A DNA stretch of 64,000 bases, from assembly GCF_019645835.1 (NCBI RefSeq), contig NZ_CP080998.1, positions 1,984,001 to 2,048,000 on the forward strand, written 5' to 3'. This document shows, one piece after another, positions 26,523-35,494 of this stretch. The notes beneath the pieces were generated by a model, which did not search any database, had not been told where the DNA came from, and saw nothing but the letters and a program-made list of their open reading frames with translations. How positions within the stretch are numbered: position 1 is the stretch's first letter; each line of letters starts with the position of its first letter. The DNA comes from Mycolicibacterium holsaticum DSM 44478 = JCM 12374. GTDB taxonomy: Bacteria; Actinomycetota; Actinomycetes; Mycobacteriales; Mycobacteriaceae. Made by a program: the position numbers and the translations under genes.

Positions 26523-26960
26523 ATGAAAGCCGCACTGCTCGCCATCGCGTGCACTGTCATCGCACTGTCATCGCCGGGGACTGCGGCGGCCGACACGCCT
26601 TACGGCAACTTCGAACTGCACATCGACGGCCGATACGACTTCCACACCTGGCTGTGGGTGATCTCGCGCTGCGGGAACGAAAAGTGCGTCGAGGTCCAGG
26701 CGGTGCCGCAACCCAACGCCAAGGCATTTCCGTACCGGGGAACCGCGCAGCTGGCAGACGGCCGGTACACGATGACCGTCGACGTGCCGGACGGGTTACG
26801 CTGCGGCAACGTCTATTACGGTCCGGTCATCGCCACCCGTGACGTCTATTCCTGGGACGCGACGACGCGGTCGGGCACGCTTGAATCCTCCTTCGCGGCG
26901 GGTTGCGACGGTGCGCCGGGCGGCACGTTCACCTACCCGTTCCGCCTCGTACGGCTGTAG
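26523..26960 (+). CDS. Small secreted protein of unknown function
   Basis: A 145-residue protein with a Sec signal peptide (MKAALLAIACTVIALSSPG, cleavage after about AAA-DTPY). The mature part carries four cysteines (SRCGNEKC, LRCG, GCDG), a beta-rich pattern with many Tyr/Thr and ends PFRLVRL. Arrangement and ending match the divergent neighbour's product, so both probably share one fold. No known domain recognised. Its promoter shares operators E and F with that neighbour. Confidence 0.78.
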   Translation: MKAALLAIACTVIALSSPGTAAADTPYGNFELHIDGRYDFHTWLWVISRCGNEKCVEVQAVPQPNAKAFPYRGTAQLADGRYTMTVDVPDGLRCGNVYYGPVIATRDVYSWDATTRSGTLESSFAAGCDGAPGGTFTYPFRLVRL

Positions 26961-27028
26961 GCATTCGAACTTTTCGGTCCCCCCAGCCGTGACCTAGAGG
27001 TCCGGTCGCTACCAAAAAGGGGGTCGAG

Positions 27029-28234
27029 ATGCCGGGTCGACTTCAATCGGGTCTGCTTGCCGCCGTCACCGCCGTGGGTGTCGTCGCGCCGACGGCGGTC
27101 ATCCCCGCCGAGCCGGCGGTGGCAACGCCGCGCACCGAGGTCCACGACGTACGTCTCGCCGCGACCGCCCCACCCCTTGGCGCGATACCGCTGGCGTTCA
27201 TCGGCAACCAGCTTCAGTACTGCAGCCTCATCTGCCCCCACGTCGTCGACGGGCTGATCACGGTGCCGATCGCGCTGGCAATTACCCCGGTCACGTTTCT
27301 TGGCGCCCTCGGCGCGACGGGATCACCGCTGCGGGCGCTCGGCGCTGCCGCGGCTTCGGTGACCGGACCGGCGAACGCCGCGGCGACGGGCATCATCGAA
27401 AACGATGTCTTCCGGGTGGTGCCGAAGGCGTTCAACAACCTTGAGGTCACCGTGGTCGAGCTGTTCGACGTCGCTTCGGCGGCGCTGCGGCCCGGTGATC
27501 TGCTGCACGAAGTCGACGCCGCGCGGACGAGCATTCTGGCCGCTCTCAACCAGCCGCTGCCGCCGCCCGCGCCGACCGAAACCGGCGCAAGGACGCTGCC
27601 ACAGGTGCTCGCGGTCGAGACGATCAGGGTTCTCGCGGCCATCGCGTTTCAGGCAGGCGAGATCCTGCTGCTGGGAACCGTGCAGGCCGTCGACACCGCC
27701 GCCCAGGAACTGGCCGTGTCCGGCGACCCGTCCGCAGCGATCGCAGCGGGCACCGCGCAAGCAGCCGACGCCGTGGCCGTCGCCGCCGGCATCGTCGGCG
27801 ACGCGGCCAAGACCGCTGTCACCAACGTGCGCGCCGCGGTCGCCGACCCGTTTGCACGCACCGCGTCGACGCTGCGTCCCGGCCCTGCCGAGCTGCCGGC
27901 CGCCGAACCCGCCAGCGAGCCGGCGACCACCCAAACATCGCGTCCCGCAGCGACTTCGGATACCCACCACACCCAGCTGCACCGCCCGAAATTAGGTAGG
28001 TTCGCGCAGATACCCAAGCGGGCAGCGGACCTCGGCCGGCACCACGATGCGCCCGCCGCTTCGGATCAGCTCTCGTCGGCGGACTCCTCGGTTTCTCCGG
28101 CGGGCCGGTCGGCACGCTCCGGGGCGTGGTCGGGTCGCTCCGACGGCCCGGATTCCACCGACGACGGATCGTCCAGGGACAGCGCGACGCCGAGCGCGGC
28201 GAAGAACACGACGAACAACGACCCGCCGAGATAG
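27029..28234 (+). CDS. Exported alanine-rich hypothetical protein
   Basis: A 401-residue protein starting at ATG 27029 behind AAGGGGG. It has a signal peptide (LLAAVTAVGVVAPTAVI, cleavage near AVA-TP), then an Ala-rich helical region with the conserved-looking segment FIGNQLQYCSLICPHVVDGL (about 55-75) containing two cysteines. From about residue 290 it becomes Pro/Ser/Thr/Asp-rich and low in complexity. The last 169 bases overlap the 3' end of the convergent membrane-protein gene, so the tail beyond about residue 345 is less certain; a shorter protein through frameshift cannot be excluded. Function unknown. Confidence 0.65.
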   Translation: MPGRLQSGLLAAVTAVGVVAPTAVIPAEPAVATPRTEVHDVRLAATAPPLGAIPLAFIGNQLQYCSLICPHVVDGLITVPIALAITPVTFLGALGATGSPLRALGAAAASVTGPANAAATGIIENDVFRVVPKAFNNLEVTVVELFDVASAALRPGDLLHEVDAARTSILAALNQPLPPPAPTETGARTLPQVLAVETIRVLAAIAFQAGEILLLGTVQAVDTAAQELAVSGDPSAAIAAGTAQAADAVAVAAGIVGDAAKTAVTNVRAAVADPFARTASTLRPGPAELPAAEPASEPATTQTSRPAATSDTHHTQLHRPKLGRFAQIPKRAADLGRHHDAPAASDQLSSADSSVSPAGRSARSGAWSGRSDGPDSTDDGSSRDSATPSAAKNTTNNDPPR

Positions 28235-28791
28235 ACGTTCATCGGTCCGCCCGGTGAGATGAAGCTGCCCGGCGGGCCGATGATCGTGATCGTCTCGATC
28301 AACTGCTCGACGGTGAACACCGCGGCCGCGATCCCCAGCCAGCGTGGAAACCGGTCTTCGTTGGCCGCCAAGAGAATTGGTACCGCGACCATGATGTTGG
28401 CGAAGGTGAGCATCGGCGCGGACATCGCCACGATGTCACCGATCGTGCGGGCCGTCGCCGAACCGAGCTGAGCGGGGTTCAGCGCGAACCCGGCGGTGAA
28501 CCACGTCGCGACGGCGATCTGGGCCAGCACCAGCGCCGAGCCGATCGTGAACACGTAACCGGCGGGGCCGGTCAGCCGGTCACGGGCGTGGCCGAACACC
28601 ACCACCAGCGCCAGCGACCCGAACGCCACCAACAGCGCGTGCACCCGCATCGTGGCCGAATGTTCGTTGACATAGGAGACGATGTCCAAGCCGGGCCGGT
28701 CGATGCCCGGCATGCTCGGACCCGTCACCAGCGCGAGGGCGAAGAGCACGCCGAACGCGATGCCGGCGATCATCGGTGTACGACGATCCAT
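28066..28791 (-). CDS. Integral membrane protein of unknown function
   Basis: A 241-residue protein with about six membrane helices (IAGIAFGVLFALALV, ALLVAFGSLALVVVF, a helix near SALVLAQIAVATWF, MLTFANIMVAVPILLA, WLGIAAAVFTVEQLIE, LFVVFFAALGVAL) and a hydrophilic Ser/Glu/Asp-rich C-terminal tail of about 35 residues. ATG 28791 is preferred; the open frame 18 codons upstream adds basic sequence before the first helix. The tail is encoded antisense to the end of the convergent gene. It is divergent from comEA. Function unknown. Confidence 0.78.
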   Translation of the reverse strand: MDRRTPMIAGIAFGVLFALALVTGPSMPGIDRPGLDIVSYVNEHSATMRVHALLVAFGSLALVVVFGHARDRLTGPAGYVFTIGSALVLAQIAVATWFTAGFALNPAQLGSATARTIGDIVAMSAPMLTFANIMVAVPILLAANEDRFPRWLGIAAAVFTVEQLIETITIIGPPGSFISPGGPMNVYLGGSLFVVFFAALGVALSLDDPSSVESGPSERPDHAPERADRPAGETEESADES

Positions 28792-28859
28792 TGTTGCGCT
28801 CCCTACGTGCCGTGGCGACGCGGTGGCGCGGGCGCCGGCGGACAAGCGTCAACCACACC

Positions 28860-28886
28860 GTATCCACAAACGCGATTTCATCCACA
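28860..28886. promoter_or_regulatory. Pair of DnaA-box-like 9-mers upstream of comEA-comEC-holA
   Basis: GTATCCACA (28860-28868) and TCATCCACA (28878-28886) each differ by one base from TTATCCACA and lie in the same orientation in the divergent promoter region upstream of the operon that includes holA. Two near-matches may occur by chance. Confidence 0.25.
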
Positions 28887-28949
28887 GCCTCTGCGGCGTG
28901 TCACCGCACAAGACGAAATCGGTCGGCGCCGCGGCCTACCTTTCAGCGC

Positions 28950-29786
28950 ATGCGAACCGAATTGCCGGCCGAGCGTCTGCAGCGTCGGTTGGGCGCCGAG
29001 ACCGAGCCCGATGCCGACGACGGCCAGCCGCCGGGTGAGGCGCCCCAACCCGACACGCTGTTGTCGCGATGGCTTCCCGACACCAACACCGGCGGCGCCG
29101 CCAGCTGGATCGCCGGGGTGCGCGCGGACCCCGGCCGGGCCGGTGTCGTGGCACTGGCCGTAGTGGGCATCGTTGCGGTGCTGGTGACGGTGTTCGCCAT
29201 CGTCCGTGACCGGCCACCGCCGGTGATGTCGGCGAACTTACCTCCGGTGCAGATGGTTTCGTCGGGCAGCCCGACACCGAGCGACGCCCCGCCGGGGCCC
29301 GCGCAGCCGGTCGTCGTCAGCGTGGTCGGGTTGGTGCACAAACCGGGTCTGGTCACGCTGGACCCGGGTGCGCGGATCGCTGACGCGCTGGGAGCCGCCG
29401 GGGGACCGCTCGACGGTGCTGATCTGCTCGGGCTGAACATGGCCAGGCGTGTCACCGACGGTGAGCAGATCATCGTCGGCATCGCACCGGCTCCCGGTGA
29501 ACCGGCCGCGATGGGCAGCTCGGTCACCGCAGACACCGGCGCGACCGCGTCCACCGGCGCATCAGCACCCGCGCAGGGCACCGCGGCCCCCGGCGCTCTC
29601 GTGGATCTCAACTCCGCGACCGTCGAACAGCTCGACACGTTGCCCGGAATCGGGCCGGTGACCGCATCGGCCATCGTGGCGTGGCGCGACGCCAACGGAC
29701 CGTTCAGCAGCGTCGACCAGCTCGGTGACGTGGACGGCATCGGTCCAGCGCGGCTGGAGAAGCTTCGTGAACTCGTGCGTGTGTGA
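28950..29786 (+). CDS. comEA: ComEA-family helix-hairpin-helix DNA-binding protein
   Basis: A 278-residue protein starting at ATG 28950. A cytoplasmic N-terminal part of about 55 residues precedes one membrane helix (GVVALAVVGIVAVLVTVFAIV). Outside lie an SLBB domain (VVSVVGLVHKPGLVTLDPGARI, about 115-180), an Ala/Thr-rich linker, and two C-terminal HhH motifs (LPGIGPVTASAIVAWR and VDGIGPARLEKLREL). ComEA proteins bind double-stranded DNA at the membrane during uptake. The stop overlaps comEC by GTGA. Mycobacteria are not known to be naturally competent, so the role here is open. Confidence 0.92.
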   Translation: MRTELPAERLQRRLGAETEPDADDGQPPGEAPQPDTLLSRWLPDTNTGGAASWIAGVRADPGRAGVVALAVVGIVAVLVTVFAIVRDRPPPVMSANLPPVQMVSSGSPTPSDAPPGPAQPVVVSVVGLVHKPGLVTLDPGARIADALGAAGGPLDGADLLGLNMARRVTDGEQIIVGIAPAPGEPAAMGSSVTADTGATASTGASAPAQGTAAPGALVDLNSATVEQLDTLPGIGPVTASAIVAWRDANGPFSSVDQLGDVDGIGPARLEKLRELVRV

Positions 29787-31336
29787 CCCCCATGGAAGTC
29801 GGCGCATTCCGGCTCGACCTGCGCCTGGTGCCCGCGGCGCTGACCAGCTGGGCCGTGACGGCGGCCGGAATCCTCTGGCACGTCACCGGTTTGTTCGTGG
29901 CGGTGATCGCGGCGGTGGCGCTGACCGCCGCGGCGGGGTGGTTCGGTGAGCGCCGCCGCGGCACCGACGCCGACGGCTGGGCCGTGCGCGCCGGCCTCGC
30001 CGCGGTCGCCGTCGTCGGCGCGACGTTCGCGATCGCGATCGGGTTGCGGGTCGACGCCCTGCAGCATCATCCGGTCACGCAGCGCTACGGCACGGTCGCC
30101 GCCGTCGTCGTGACGGCGAGTGAGAGCCCACGCGTGCTTGGCGGTAACCGGGCGATGTTCCGCGGATCGCTGGTGGCGGTTGACGGACGCGAGATGACCG
30201 GCGGGGTGGTCGTTTTCGCCTCGGCGGTCTCGGTCGCCGACCTGTCGGCGGGACAACCCGCCGGGTTCCGTGCGCGCATCGGCCGGCCGACGCGCCGCGA
30301 TTTGTCCGTTGCGGTGCTTTCGGCCGGTGGAGAACTGTCGCTGGGACAAGCGTCGCCGGTCCACCGGGCCGCACACCGGATTCGGCGCGGGTTCGCCGAC
30401 GCCGCGCGGCACGTGCTGCCCGCCGATCAGGCGGCGATGCTGCCCGCGCTGGTGTTGGGCGACACCTCGGCGGTGACCGCGCAGACGACCGCCGAGTTCC
30501 GGGCATCCGGGTTGACGCATTTGACCGCGGTGTCGGGCGCCAACGTCACCATCGTCTGCGGTGCTGTGCTGTTGACCGCGGGGCTGATCGGACCGCGGAC
30601 GGCCGTCGTGTTGGCCGCGGCGGTGCTGGTGGCGTTCGTCGTCGTGGTGCAACCGTCGGCCAGCGTGCTGCGGGCGGCGGTGATGGGCGGGATCACGCTG
30701 TTGGCGTTGCTGTCCCACCGCAGGCGGCAGGCGATGCCGGCGTTGGCGGCCAGCGTGCTGGTGCTGATGGTCGCCTCCCCGGAACTGGCCGTCGACGTCG
30801 GGTTCGCGCTGTCGGTGTCGGCGACGGCGGCCCTCGTCGTGCTGGCTCCGCACTGGTCGCGGCGACTCGTCGGACGCGGCTGGCCCAAGCCGCTGGCCGA
30901 CGCGGTGACGGTGGCCGTCGCCGCGCAGTTGGTCACCGCGCCACTGGTGGCCGGCATCTCGGGCCGGTTCAGCCTGGTCGCCGTCGTCGCGAACCTGGCT
31001 GCGGCCGCGGTGATCCCACCGATCACCGTGATCGGCACCGCGGCGGCCGCACTCGGTGGGCTCTGGCCGCCCGCGACCCACCTGCTGATCCGGTTCACCG
31101 GGCCCGAGCTGTGGTGGTTGTTGAAGGTGGCGCACTGGGCCGCCGCGGTCCCCGGCGCGTCGCTGCCGGTGCCCTCGGGTCTGCTCGGGGTGTCGACGAT
31201 CGCGGCGGCAGGCGGTGTCGCCGTGTTGGCGTGGCGGTGGCGCTGGGTGCGGCTCGCGGTGTGCGCGGCCGCGATCTGCCTGCTCGCGTGGACGGTGTCG
31301 GGGCTGTCGGGCGGGCATGACACGATCGGGGAGTGA
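29783..31336 (+). CDS. comEC: ComEC/Rec2-family competence membrane protein
   Basis: A 517-residue polytopic protein with the ComEC Competence domain, including the family motif [17 protein letters not shown] near residue 245 and about ten hydrophobic helices. The C-terminal metallo-beta-lactamase domain found in long ComEC proteins is absent, as is also the case in mycobacterial relatives. In competent bacteria ComEC forms the channel for single-stranded DNA. The GTG at 29783 overlaps comEA; ATG 29792 is an alternative. It overlaps holA by GTGA. Confidence 0.9.
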   Translation: MTPMEVGAFRLDLRLVPAALTSWAVTAAGILWHVTGLFVAVIAAVALTAAAGWFGERRRGTDADGWAVRAGLAAVAVVGATFAIAIGLRVDALQHHPVTQRYGTVAAVVVTASESPRVLGGNRAMFRGSLVAVDGREMTGGVVVFASAVSVADLSAGQPAGFRARIGRPTRRDLSVAVLSAGGELSLGQASPVHRAAHRIRRGFADAARHVLPADQAAMLPALVLGDTSAVTAQTTAEFRASGLTHLTAVSGANVTIVCGAVLLTAGLIGPRTAVVLAAAVLVAFVVVVQPSASVLRAAVMGGITLLALLSHRRRQAMPALAASVLVLMVASPELAVDVGFALSVSATAALVVLAPHWSRRLVGRGWPKPLADAVTVAVAAQLVTAPLVAGISGRFSLVAVVANLAAAAVIPPITVIGTAAAALGGLWPPATHLLIRFTGPELWWLLKVAHWAAAVPGASLPVPSGLLGVSTIAAAGGVAVLAWRWRWVRLAVCAAAICLLAWTVSGLSGGHDTIGE

Positions 31337-32295
31337 GCCAAGAGGATTCGCGCCTGCACCTGGTCCTGGGTGACGAGGAGCTGCTGGTCGAACGCGCCGT
31401 GGCCGCCGTGCTGCGGGCCGCCCGTAAGAGCGCAGGCACCGACGACGTCCCGGTCGATCGGCTGCGCGCCGGTGAGGTCAGCACCAGCGAACTGGCCGAG
31501 CTGCTCAGCCCGTCGTTGTTCGCCGACGAGCGGGTGGTGGTGTTGGAGTCGGCGGGCGAGGCGGGCAAGGACGCGGTCGCCGTCATCGCCGCGGCCGCGG
31601 CGGACCTGCCGCCGGGCACCATGCTCGTCGTCGTGCATTCCGGCGGTGGCCGCGCCAAGGCCCTCGCGGATCAACTCAAAAAGCTGGGGGCCCAAGAGCA
31701 TTTATGCGCCCGGATCACCAAGCCGCGTGAGCGCGCCGACTTCGTGCGCGCGGAGTTCCGCGCGTTGAAGATGAAGGTCGACGACGACACCGTCACCGCC
31801 GTGCTCGACGCTGTCGGCTCGGACATCCGCGAGCTGGCATCGGCGTGCTCACAGTTGGTCGCCGACACCGACGGCGCGGTCAACGCCGCGGCGGTGCGCC
31901 GCTACCACTCAGGCAAAGCCGAGGTGAAGGGTTTCGACATCGCCGACAAGGCCGTCCTCGGCGACGTCGCGGGGGCCGCCGAGGCGCTGCGGTGGGCGAT
32001 GATGAGCGGCGAACCGCAGGTGGTGCTGGCCGACGCGTTGGCCGAGGCCGTGCACACGATCGCGCGGGTGGCTCCGCTGTCCGGAGATCCCTACCGGCTG
32101 GCCTCGGAGTTGGGGATGCCGCCGTGGCGGGTGCAGAAGGCGCAGAAGCAGGCCCGTCGGTGGTCGCGTGCATCGGTGGCCGAGGCGATGCGGCTCGTCG
32201 CGGCGCTCAACGCCGACGTCAAGGGTGCGGCAGCCGACGCGAACTACGCGTTGGAATCGACGGTGCGCAAAGTCGCCGAACTCGCGGCGGACTAG
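31333..32295 (+). CDS. holA: DNA polymerase III delta subunit
   Basis: A 320-residue delta subunit of the clamp loader. The N-terminal AAA-like region opens [20 protein letters not shown]; delta has no functional Walker A, as usual. The middle lid region ([14 protein letters not shown], about 158-171) and the C-terminal collar helices ([22 protein letters not shown]) match HolA. It opens the beta clamp together with the gamma/tau complex. The GTG at 31333 overlaps the comEC stop. The comEC-holA-rpsT arrangement, with rpsT convergent, is common in actinobacteria. Confidence 0.93.
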   Translation: MSQEDSRLHLVLGDEELLVERAVAAVLRAARKSAGTDDVPVDRLRAGEVSTSELAELLSPSLFADERVVVLESAGEAGKDAVAVIAAAAADLPPGTMLVVVHSGGGRAKALADQLKKLGAQEHLCARITKPRERADFVRAEFRALKMKVDDDTVTAVLDAVGSDIRELASACSQLVADTDGAVNAAAVRRYHSGKAEVKGFDIADKAVLGDVAGAAEALRWAMMSGEPQVVLADALAEAVHTIARVAPLSGDPYRLASELGMPPWRVQKAQKQARRWSRASVAEAMRLVAALNADVKGAAADANYALESTVRKVAELAAD

Positions 32296-32324
32296 AAAGA
32301 TAAAGATAAGGAAAGCGGCGCGGC

Positions 32325-32585
32325 TCAGAGCTTGTTGAGCGCGCGGGCCAGCGCCGACTTGCGGTTGGCGGCCTGGTTCTTGTGGATGACACCCTTGCTG
32401 GCGGCCTTGTCGAGCTGGCGGCTGGTCGACAGCAGCAGCTCGCCGGCCTTCTCCTTGTCGCCGGACTCCACAGCCGCCCGGAACCCGCGCACCGCGGTGT
32501 GAAGCGACGACTTCACCGACTTGTTGCGCAGCCTGCGCTTCTCGTTGGTGCGGTTGCGCTTCATCTGCGACTTGATGTTGGCCAC
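32325..32585 (-). CDS. rpsT: 30S ribosomal protein S20
   Basis: An 86-residue, Lys/Arg-rich helical protein with the typical S20 start [16 protein letters not shown] and the end of [13 protein letters not shown]20 binds 16S rRNA early in 30S assembly. The start is GTG at 32585 with GAAGGA about nine bases upstream. It is convergent with holA, with a 29-bp AT-richer gap (AAAGATAAAGATAAGGAAAG) and no clear stem-loop. Confidence 0.97.
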   Translation of the reverse strand: MANIKSQMKRNRTNEKRRLRNKSVKSSLHTAVRGFRAAVESGDKEKAGELLLSTSRQLDKAASKGVIHKNQAANRKSALARALNKL

Positions 32586-32727
32586 GCGGATAGTCCTTCG
32601 TAAGTCTCGACGGGATGGGGCAAGTAAGTGGGCGCCCGAACAAGGGCAGCGACTGCTCAGGGTACCAGCGAGCCCCCCGATCTCCCAAAGCGAGGGACGC
32701 TGGCCTGCCGGTATGGGCCCGGTGGTG

Positions 32728-33585
32728 TCAGCCGGGCTGGGCGCCGACGCCCGGGTGCACTTCGACCCGGTGCAGGTCGTCGCCCAACTCGATCTGCCGG
32801 TCGAACGCCGTCGCGGCCAGCGCCCGCCACTGGTCTTCCTGACCAGGCTCGATGGCAGGCACGTAGTGGGTGAGGATGAGGATGCCCACCCCGGCGCGCG
32901 TCGCGGTGGCCGCCGCCTCCTCGACCGAGGAGTGGTAGTCGCAGATGTCGCGGATCCGCTGCATCGGCATCGCGTCGATCAGATCCTTGCGGATCACCGT
33001 GTGCACCAACGCGCCCGCCCCGGCGGCCAGCTTGTCGAGGCTTTCACACGGGACGGTGTCGCCGGCCAGCACCACCGAGGCGCCGGCGTGTTCGACGCGG
33101 AAACCGATCGTCGGGGCCACGGGCCGGTGATCGGTCGGCGCGGCGGTGATCGTGACGCCGTCGCGGTCCCACACCACCCCTTCGGTGTATTCGTGCACCT
33201 CCAGCGGGGGCGGCGTCTTCAGGTCGTCGTGGTGGGCGATCCGGTAGCCGATGTCGAAGCCGAACGCCTTCAGCGTGGCGTCGACGACCTCGGCGGTGCC
33301 GGGCGGGCCGATGATCGGAAACGGGGGCTGTTCGGGGGTGAACGTGGTGACCCAGCGGCTGATGATGATGTCGCCGAGATCGGCGATGTGGTCGCTGTGC
33401 AGGTGGGTCAGCAGCAGCGCGGTCAGCCCGTTGGCGCCGGCACCGGCGGCCGTCATCCGCTGCTGCACCCCGCGGCCGCAGTCGATGAGGAACGTCTGCC
33501 CGCCTGCCCGCACGAGCGTCGACGGGCCCGCGCGATTGGCGTCGGGAATCGGGCTACCAGTTCCGAGCAGCGTCACCTCGATCAT
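32728..33585 (-). CDS. RNase Z-like MBL-fold hydrolase
   Basis: A 285-residue metallo-beta-lactamase protein. It starts [15 protein letters not shown] and has the full metal motif [12 protein letters not shown] (HxHxDH), a later His in APTDHRPV, an Asp in VLAGDTVP and a His in LTHYVPA. This is the plan of RNase Z/ElaC and arylsulfatase-AtsA-like phosphodiesterases. The M. tuberculosis gene at this place (Rv2407 region) is annotated as ribonuclease Z. The ATG at 33585 is the natural start; the frame stays open upstream as antisense sequence. Either tRNA 3'-end processing or a phosphodiesterase role is possible. Confidence 0.88.
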   Translation of the reverse strand: MIEVTLLGTGSPIPDANRAGPSTLVRAGGQTFLIDCGRGVQQRMTAAGAGANGLTALLLTHLHSDHIADLGDIIISRWVTTFTPEQPPFPIIGPPGTAEVVDATLKAFGFDIGYRIAHHDDLKTPPPLEVHEYTEGVVWDRDGVTITAAPTDHRPVAPTIGFRVEHAGASVVLAGDTVPCESLDKLAAGAGALVHTVIRKDLIDAMPMQRIRDICDYHSSVEEAAATATRAGVGILILTHYVPAIEPGQEDQWRALAATAFDRQIELGDDLHRVEVHPGVGAQPG

Positions 33586-33828
33586 GGCCCCACATATACC
33601 GGACCGCAGCGGCAAAAGTGCGGTCGTAGCGAAATCGGTTGCGCTGACTGATGACTCGTGCCCGCACCGGACGACGGCGCCGCACGGTGCGCGCTCGAGC
33701 GGTCCGTCGGGGCTGCGCCGTCCGGGGGCAGCGGTGCCGCGGTTCTGGGACACCGATGCCAAAACCTCCCGCGTTTGGCCCCGCAGACCTAGCCTGGTGT
33801 GAGGAAGATCACTGAAACGGAGGCATCG

Positions 33829-34260
33829 ATGCGGATCGCGGACGTATTGCGCAACAAGGGTGCGTCGGTGGCGACCATTACCCCGGAGACTTCGATCGCC
33901 GGGCTGCTGACCGAGTTGAGCGTGCGGAACATCGGCGCGATGGTGGTGGTCGCCCCGGATGGTTTGGCCGGCATCGTGTCCGAACGCGATGTCGTGCGTG
34001 CACTGCAGAAAAAGGGCGGTGAGCTGCTCACCCGCCCGGTGTCGGAGATCATGTCCACGCTCGTGGCGACCTGCTCGCCGAACGACTCCGTGGACAGCCT
34101 GAGCGCGTTGATGACCACCAACCGGGTGCGTCACGTTCCGGTGATGGAAAACGGTCGACTGGCCGGGATTGTTAGCATCGGCGACGTGGTCAAGACGCGG
34201 ATGGAGGAACTCGAGGCGCAACAGGAGCACTTGGAGGCCTACATCACCCAGGGCGGCTGA
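33829..34260 (+). CDS. Two-CBS-domain protein
   Basis: A 143-residue protein made of a CBS pair: first repeat about 5-60 ([14 protein letters not shown]...[21 protein letters not shown]), second about 75-130 ([16 protein letters not shown]), resembling Hrp1 and Rv2406c. CBS pairs bind adenine nucleotides and act as energy or redox sensors. ATG 33829 follows ACGGAGG at good spacing; a GTG at 33799 is less likely. A -10-like TAGCCT is at 33790-33795. The stop overlaps the acetyltransferase start by one base. Confidence 0.9.
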   Translation: MRIADVLRNKGASVATITPETSIAGLLTELSVRNIGAMVVVAPDGLAGIVSERDVVRALQKKGGELLTRPVSEIMSTLVATCSPNDSVDSLSALMTTNRVRHVPVMENGRLAGIVSIGDVVKTRMEELEAQQEHLEAYITQGG

Positions 34261-34871
34261 TGCCGAGCGTCCTCGACGTTCGTCCACCGCACAAGGCCGA
34301 TATCCGGTCGCTGGCTCGCACCTTGGGCCGAGCCTTCTACACCGACCCCCTGATGACGTGGCTGCTGCCCGACGACAGCCGCCGCACCAAGGGGTTGACG
34401 CGCATGTTCGCGGCGATGACCCGTTACCACTTTCTGGCCGGCGGAGGCGTCGAGGTCGCGCTCGGATCCGACGGCATCGGCGCGGCGGCGCTGTGGGATC
34501 CGCCGGGCCGGTGGCAGCAGTCGCCGCTGCAGGAGTTGCGGATGATGCCCAGCTTCATGCTCGCGATGGGCACCGCGGCGGGCCGGGGTCGCCAGATCAG
34601 CGAGCTGATGAAGAAGCACCATCCCGAAGAGCCGCACTGGTATCTGGGCGTGATCGGCAGCGATCCGACCGTGCGCGGCGGCGGGTTCGGGCACGCCTTG
34701 ATGCAGTCCCGGCTGGAACGGGTGGACGCCGAGCATGCGCCGGCTTACCTGGAGTCCAGCAACCCCGACAACGTGCCCTACTATCAGCGGTTCGGCTTCG
34801 AGGTCACCGGCGAGATCACGGTGCCCGACGGCGGGCCGACGATGTGGCCCATGTGGCGCCAACCGCGATAG
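34260..34871 (+). CDS. GNAT family N-acetyltransferase
   Basis: A 203-residue GNAT protein. The acetyl-CoA pyrophosphate loop is in [15 protein letters not shown] (about 140), followed by [25 protein letters not shown], the usual motif B. The N-terminus ([23 protein letters not shown]) fits acetyltransferases of small amines or antibiotics, but the substrate is unknown. It starts at ATG 34260 within the stop of the CBS gene, so the two are cotranslated. Confidence 0.9.
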   Translation: MPSVLDVRPPHKADIRSLARTLGRAFYTDPLMTWLLPDDSRRTKGLTRMFAAMTRYHFLAGGGVEVALGSDGIGAAALWDPPGRWQQSPLQELRMMPSFMLAMGTAAGRGRQISELMKKHHPEEPHWYLGVIGSDPTVRGGGFGHALMQSRLERVDAEHAPAYLESSNPDNVPYYQRFGFEVTGEITVPDGGPTMWPMWRQPR

Positions 34872-34889
34872 GTCGGCGCCGAGGAGAAG

Positions 34890-35492
34890 TCAGCTCCAGG
34901 AGTACTCGGCGCGCAGCCGGGTGGCGACCAGCTCGAACTTCTCGCGTTCGAGGATCGCCCCTTCGCGGCGGATGCCTTCCTCGGGCACGTCGAGCACCCG
35001 GTCCAGCCGCACCCAGCTCTGCCTGTTCTCGTAGTCCCAGGTGCCGCTGCCGATCGCGACCCAGTTCGGGTCGTCGCGATGGTGGTCCTGGCTGGAGAGC
35101 ATCAGCCCGAGCAGGGTGGCGCGGTCCCGGCCGACCACCAGCACCGGACGGTCCTTACCCTGGTTCGGATCGTCCTCGTAGACCACCCAGGTCCACACGA
35201 TCTCGCCGGGGTCGGCGCGGCCGTCCAGGTCGGGGGCATAGACCAGCTTGCGGGCGCGATGCGTGGTCGGCACGAAATTGCGGCTGACCGGCCGGCCTGT
35301 GGTGAGGGCAGGAACGCGCTCGTCGACGGGGCCCGCGATGGCATCCCAGCCGATCTTGATGCCCTGCTGGATACCGCGCTGCAGCGTCTGGGAATTCTGC
35401 AGTTGACGGACGAACTTGGGCGCCTCGTTGAACACCAAATTCTCGGCAAACCTCTGAAAGGTTTTCCACGGCGGAGCCATATTGCCGAGCAT
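34890..35492 (-). CDS. PemK/MazF-like protein (Rv2405-type), no antitoxin beside it
   Basis: About 200 residues. The C-terminal two thirds ([27 protein letters not shown]) has the PemK/MazF-like barrel signature in which a K/R-DRP-V-x-V strand follows an acidic loop. The N-terminal 60 residues are a predicted helix-rich extension absent from small toxins. It occupies the position of Rv2405 beside lepA. No small antitoxin gene flanks it, so a classical toxin-antitoxin role is doubtful. ATG 35492 is preferred; ATG 35480 is the alternative. It is divergent from lepA. Confidence 0.75.
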   Translation of the reverse strand: MLGNMAPPWKTFQRFAENLVFNEAPKFVRQLQNSQTLQRGIQQGIKIGWDAIAGPVDERVPALTTGRPVSRNFVPTTHRARKLVYAPDLDGRADPGEIVWTWVVYEDDPNQGKDRPVLVVGRDRATLLGLMLSSQDHHRDDPNWVAIGSGTWDYENRQSWVRLDRVLDVPEEGIRREGAILEREKFELVATRLRAEYSWS

Positions 35493-35494
35493 AT

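Noticed and set aside
28943..31318. Very long open frame on the minus strand opposite comEA-comEC
   Set aside because: Its product is Arg/His/Gln-rich low-complexity sequence without any domain, the usual antisense shadow of a high-GC gene; the plus-strand genes have clear families and coupled starts.
34890..35492. Toxin-antitoxin module built on the PemK-like gene
   Set aside because: No antitoxin-like small gene on either side; the neighbours are lepA and a GNAT gene, and the protein has a long N-terminal extension.
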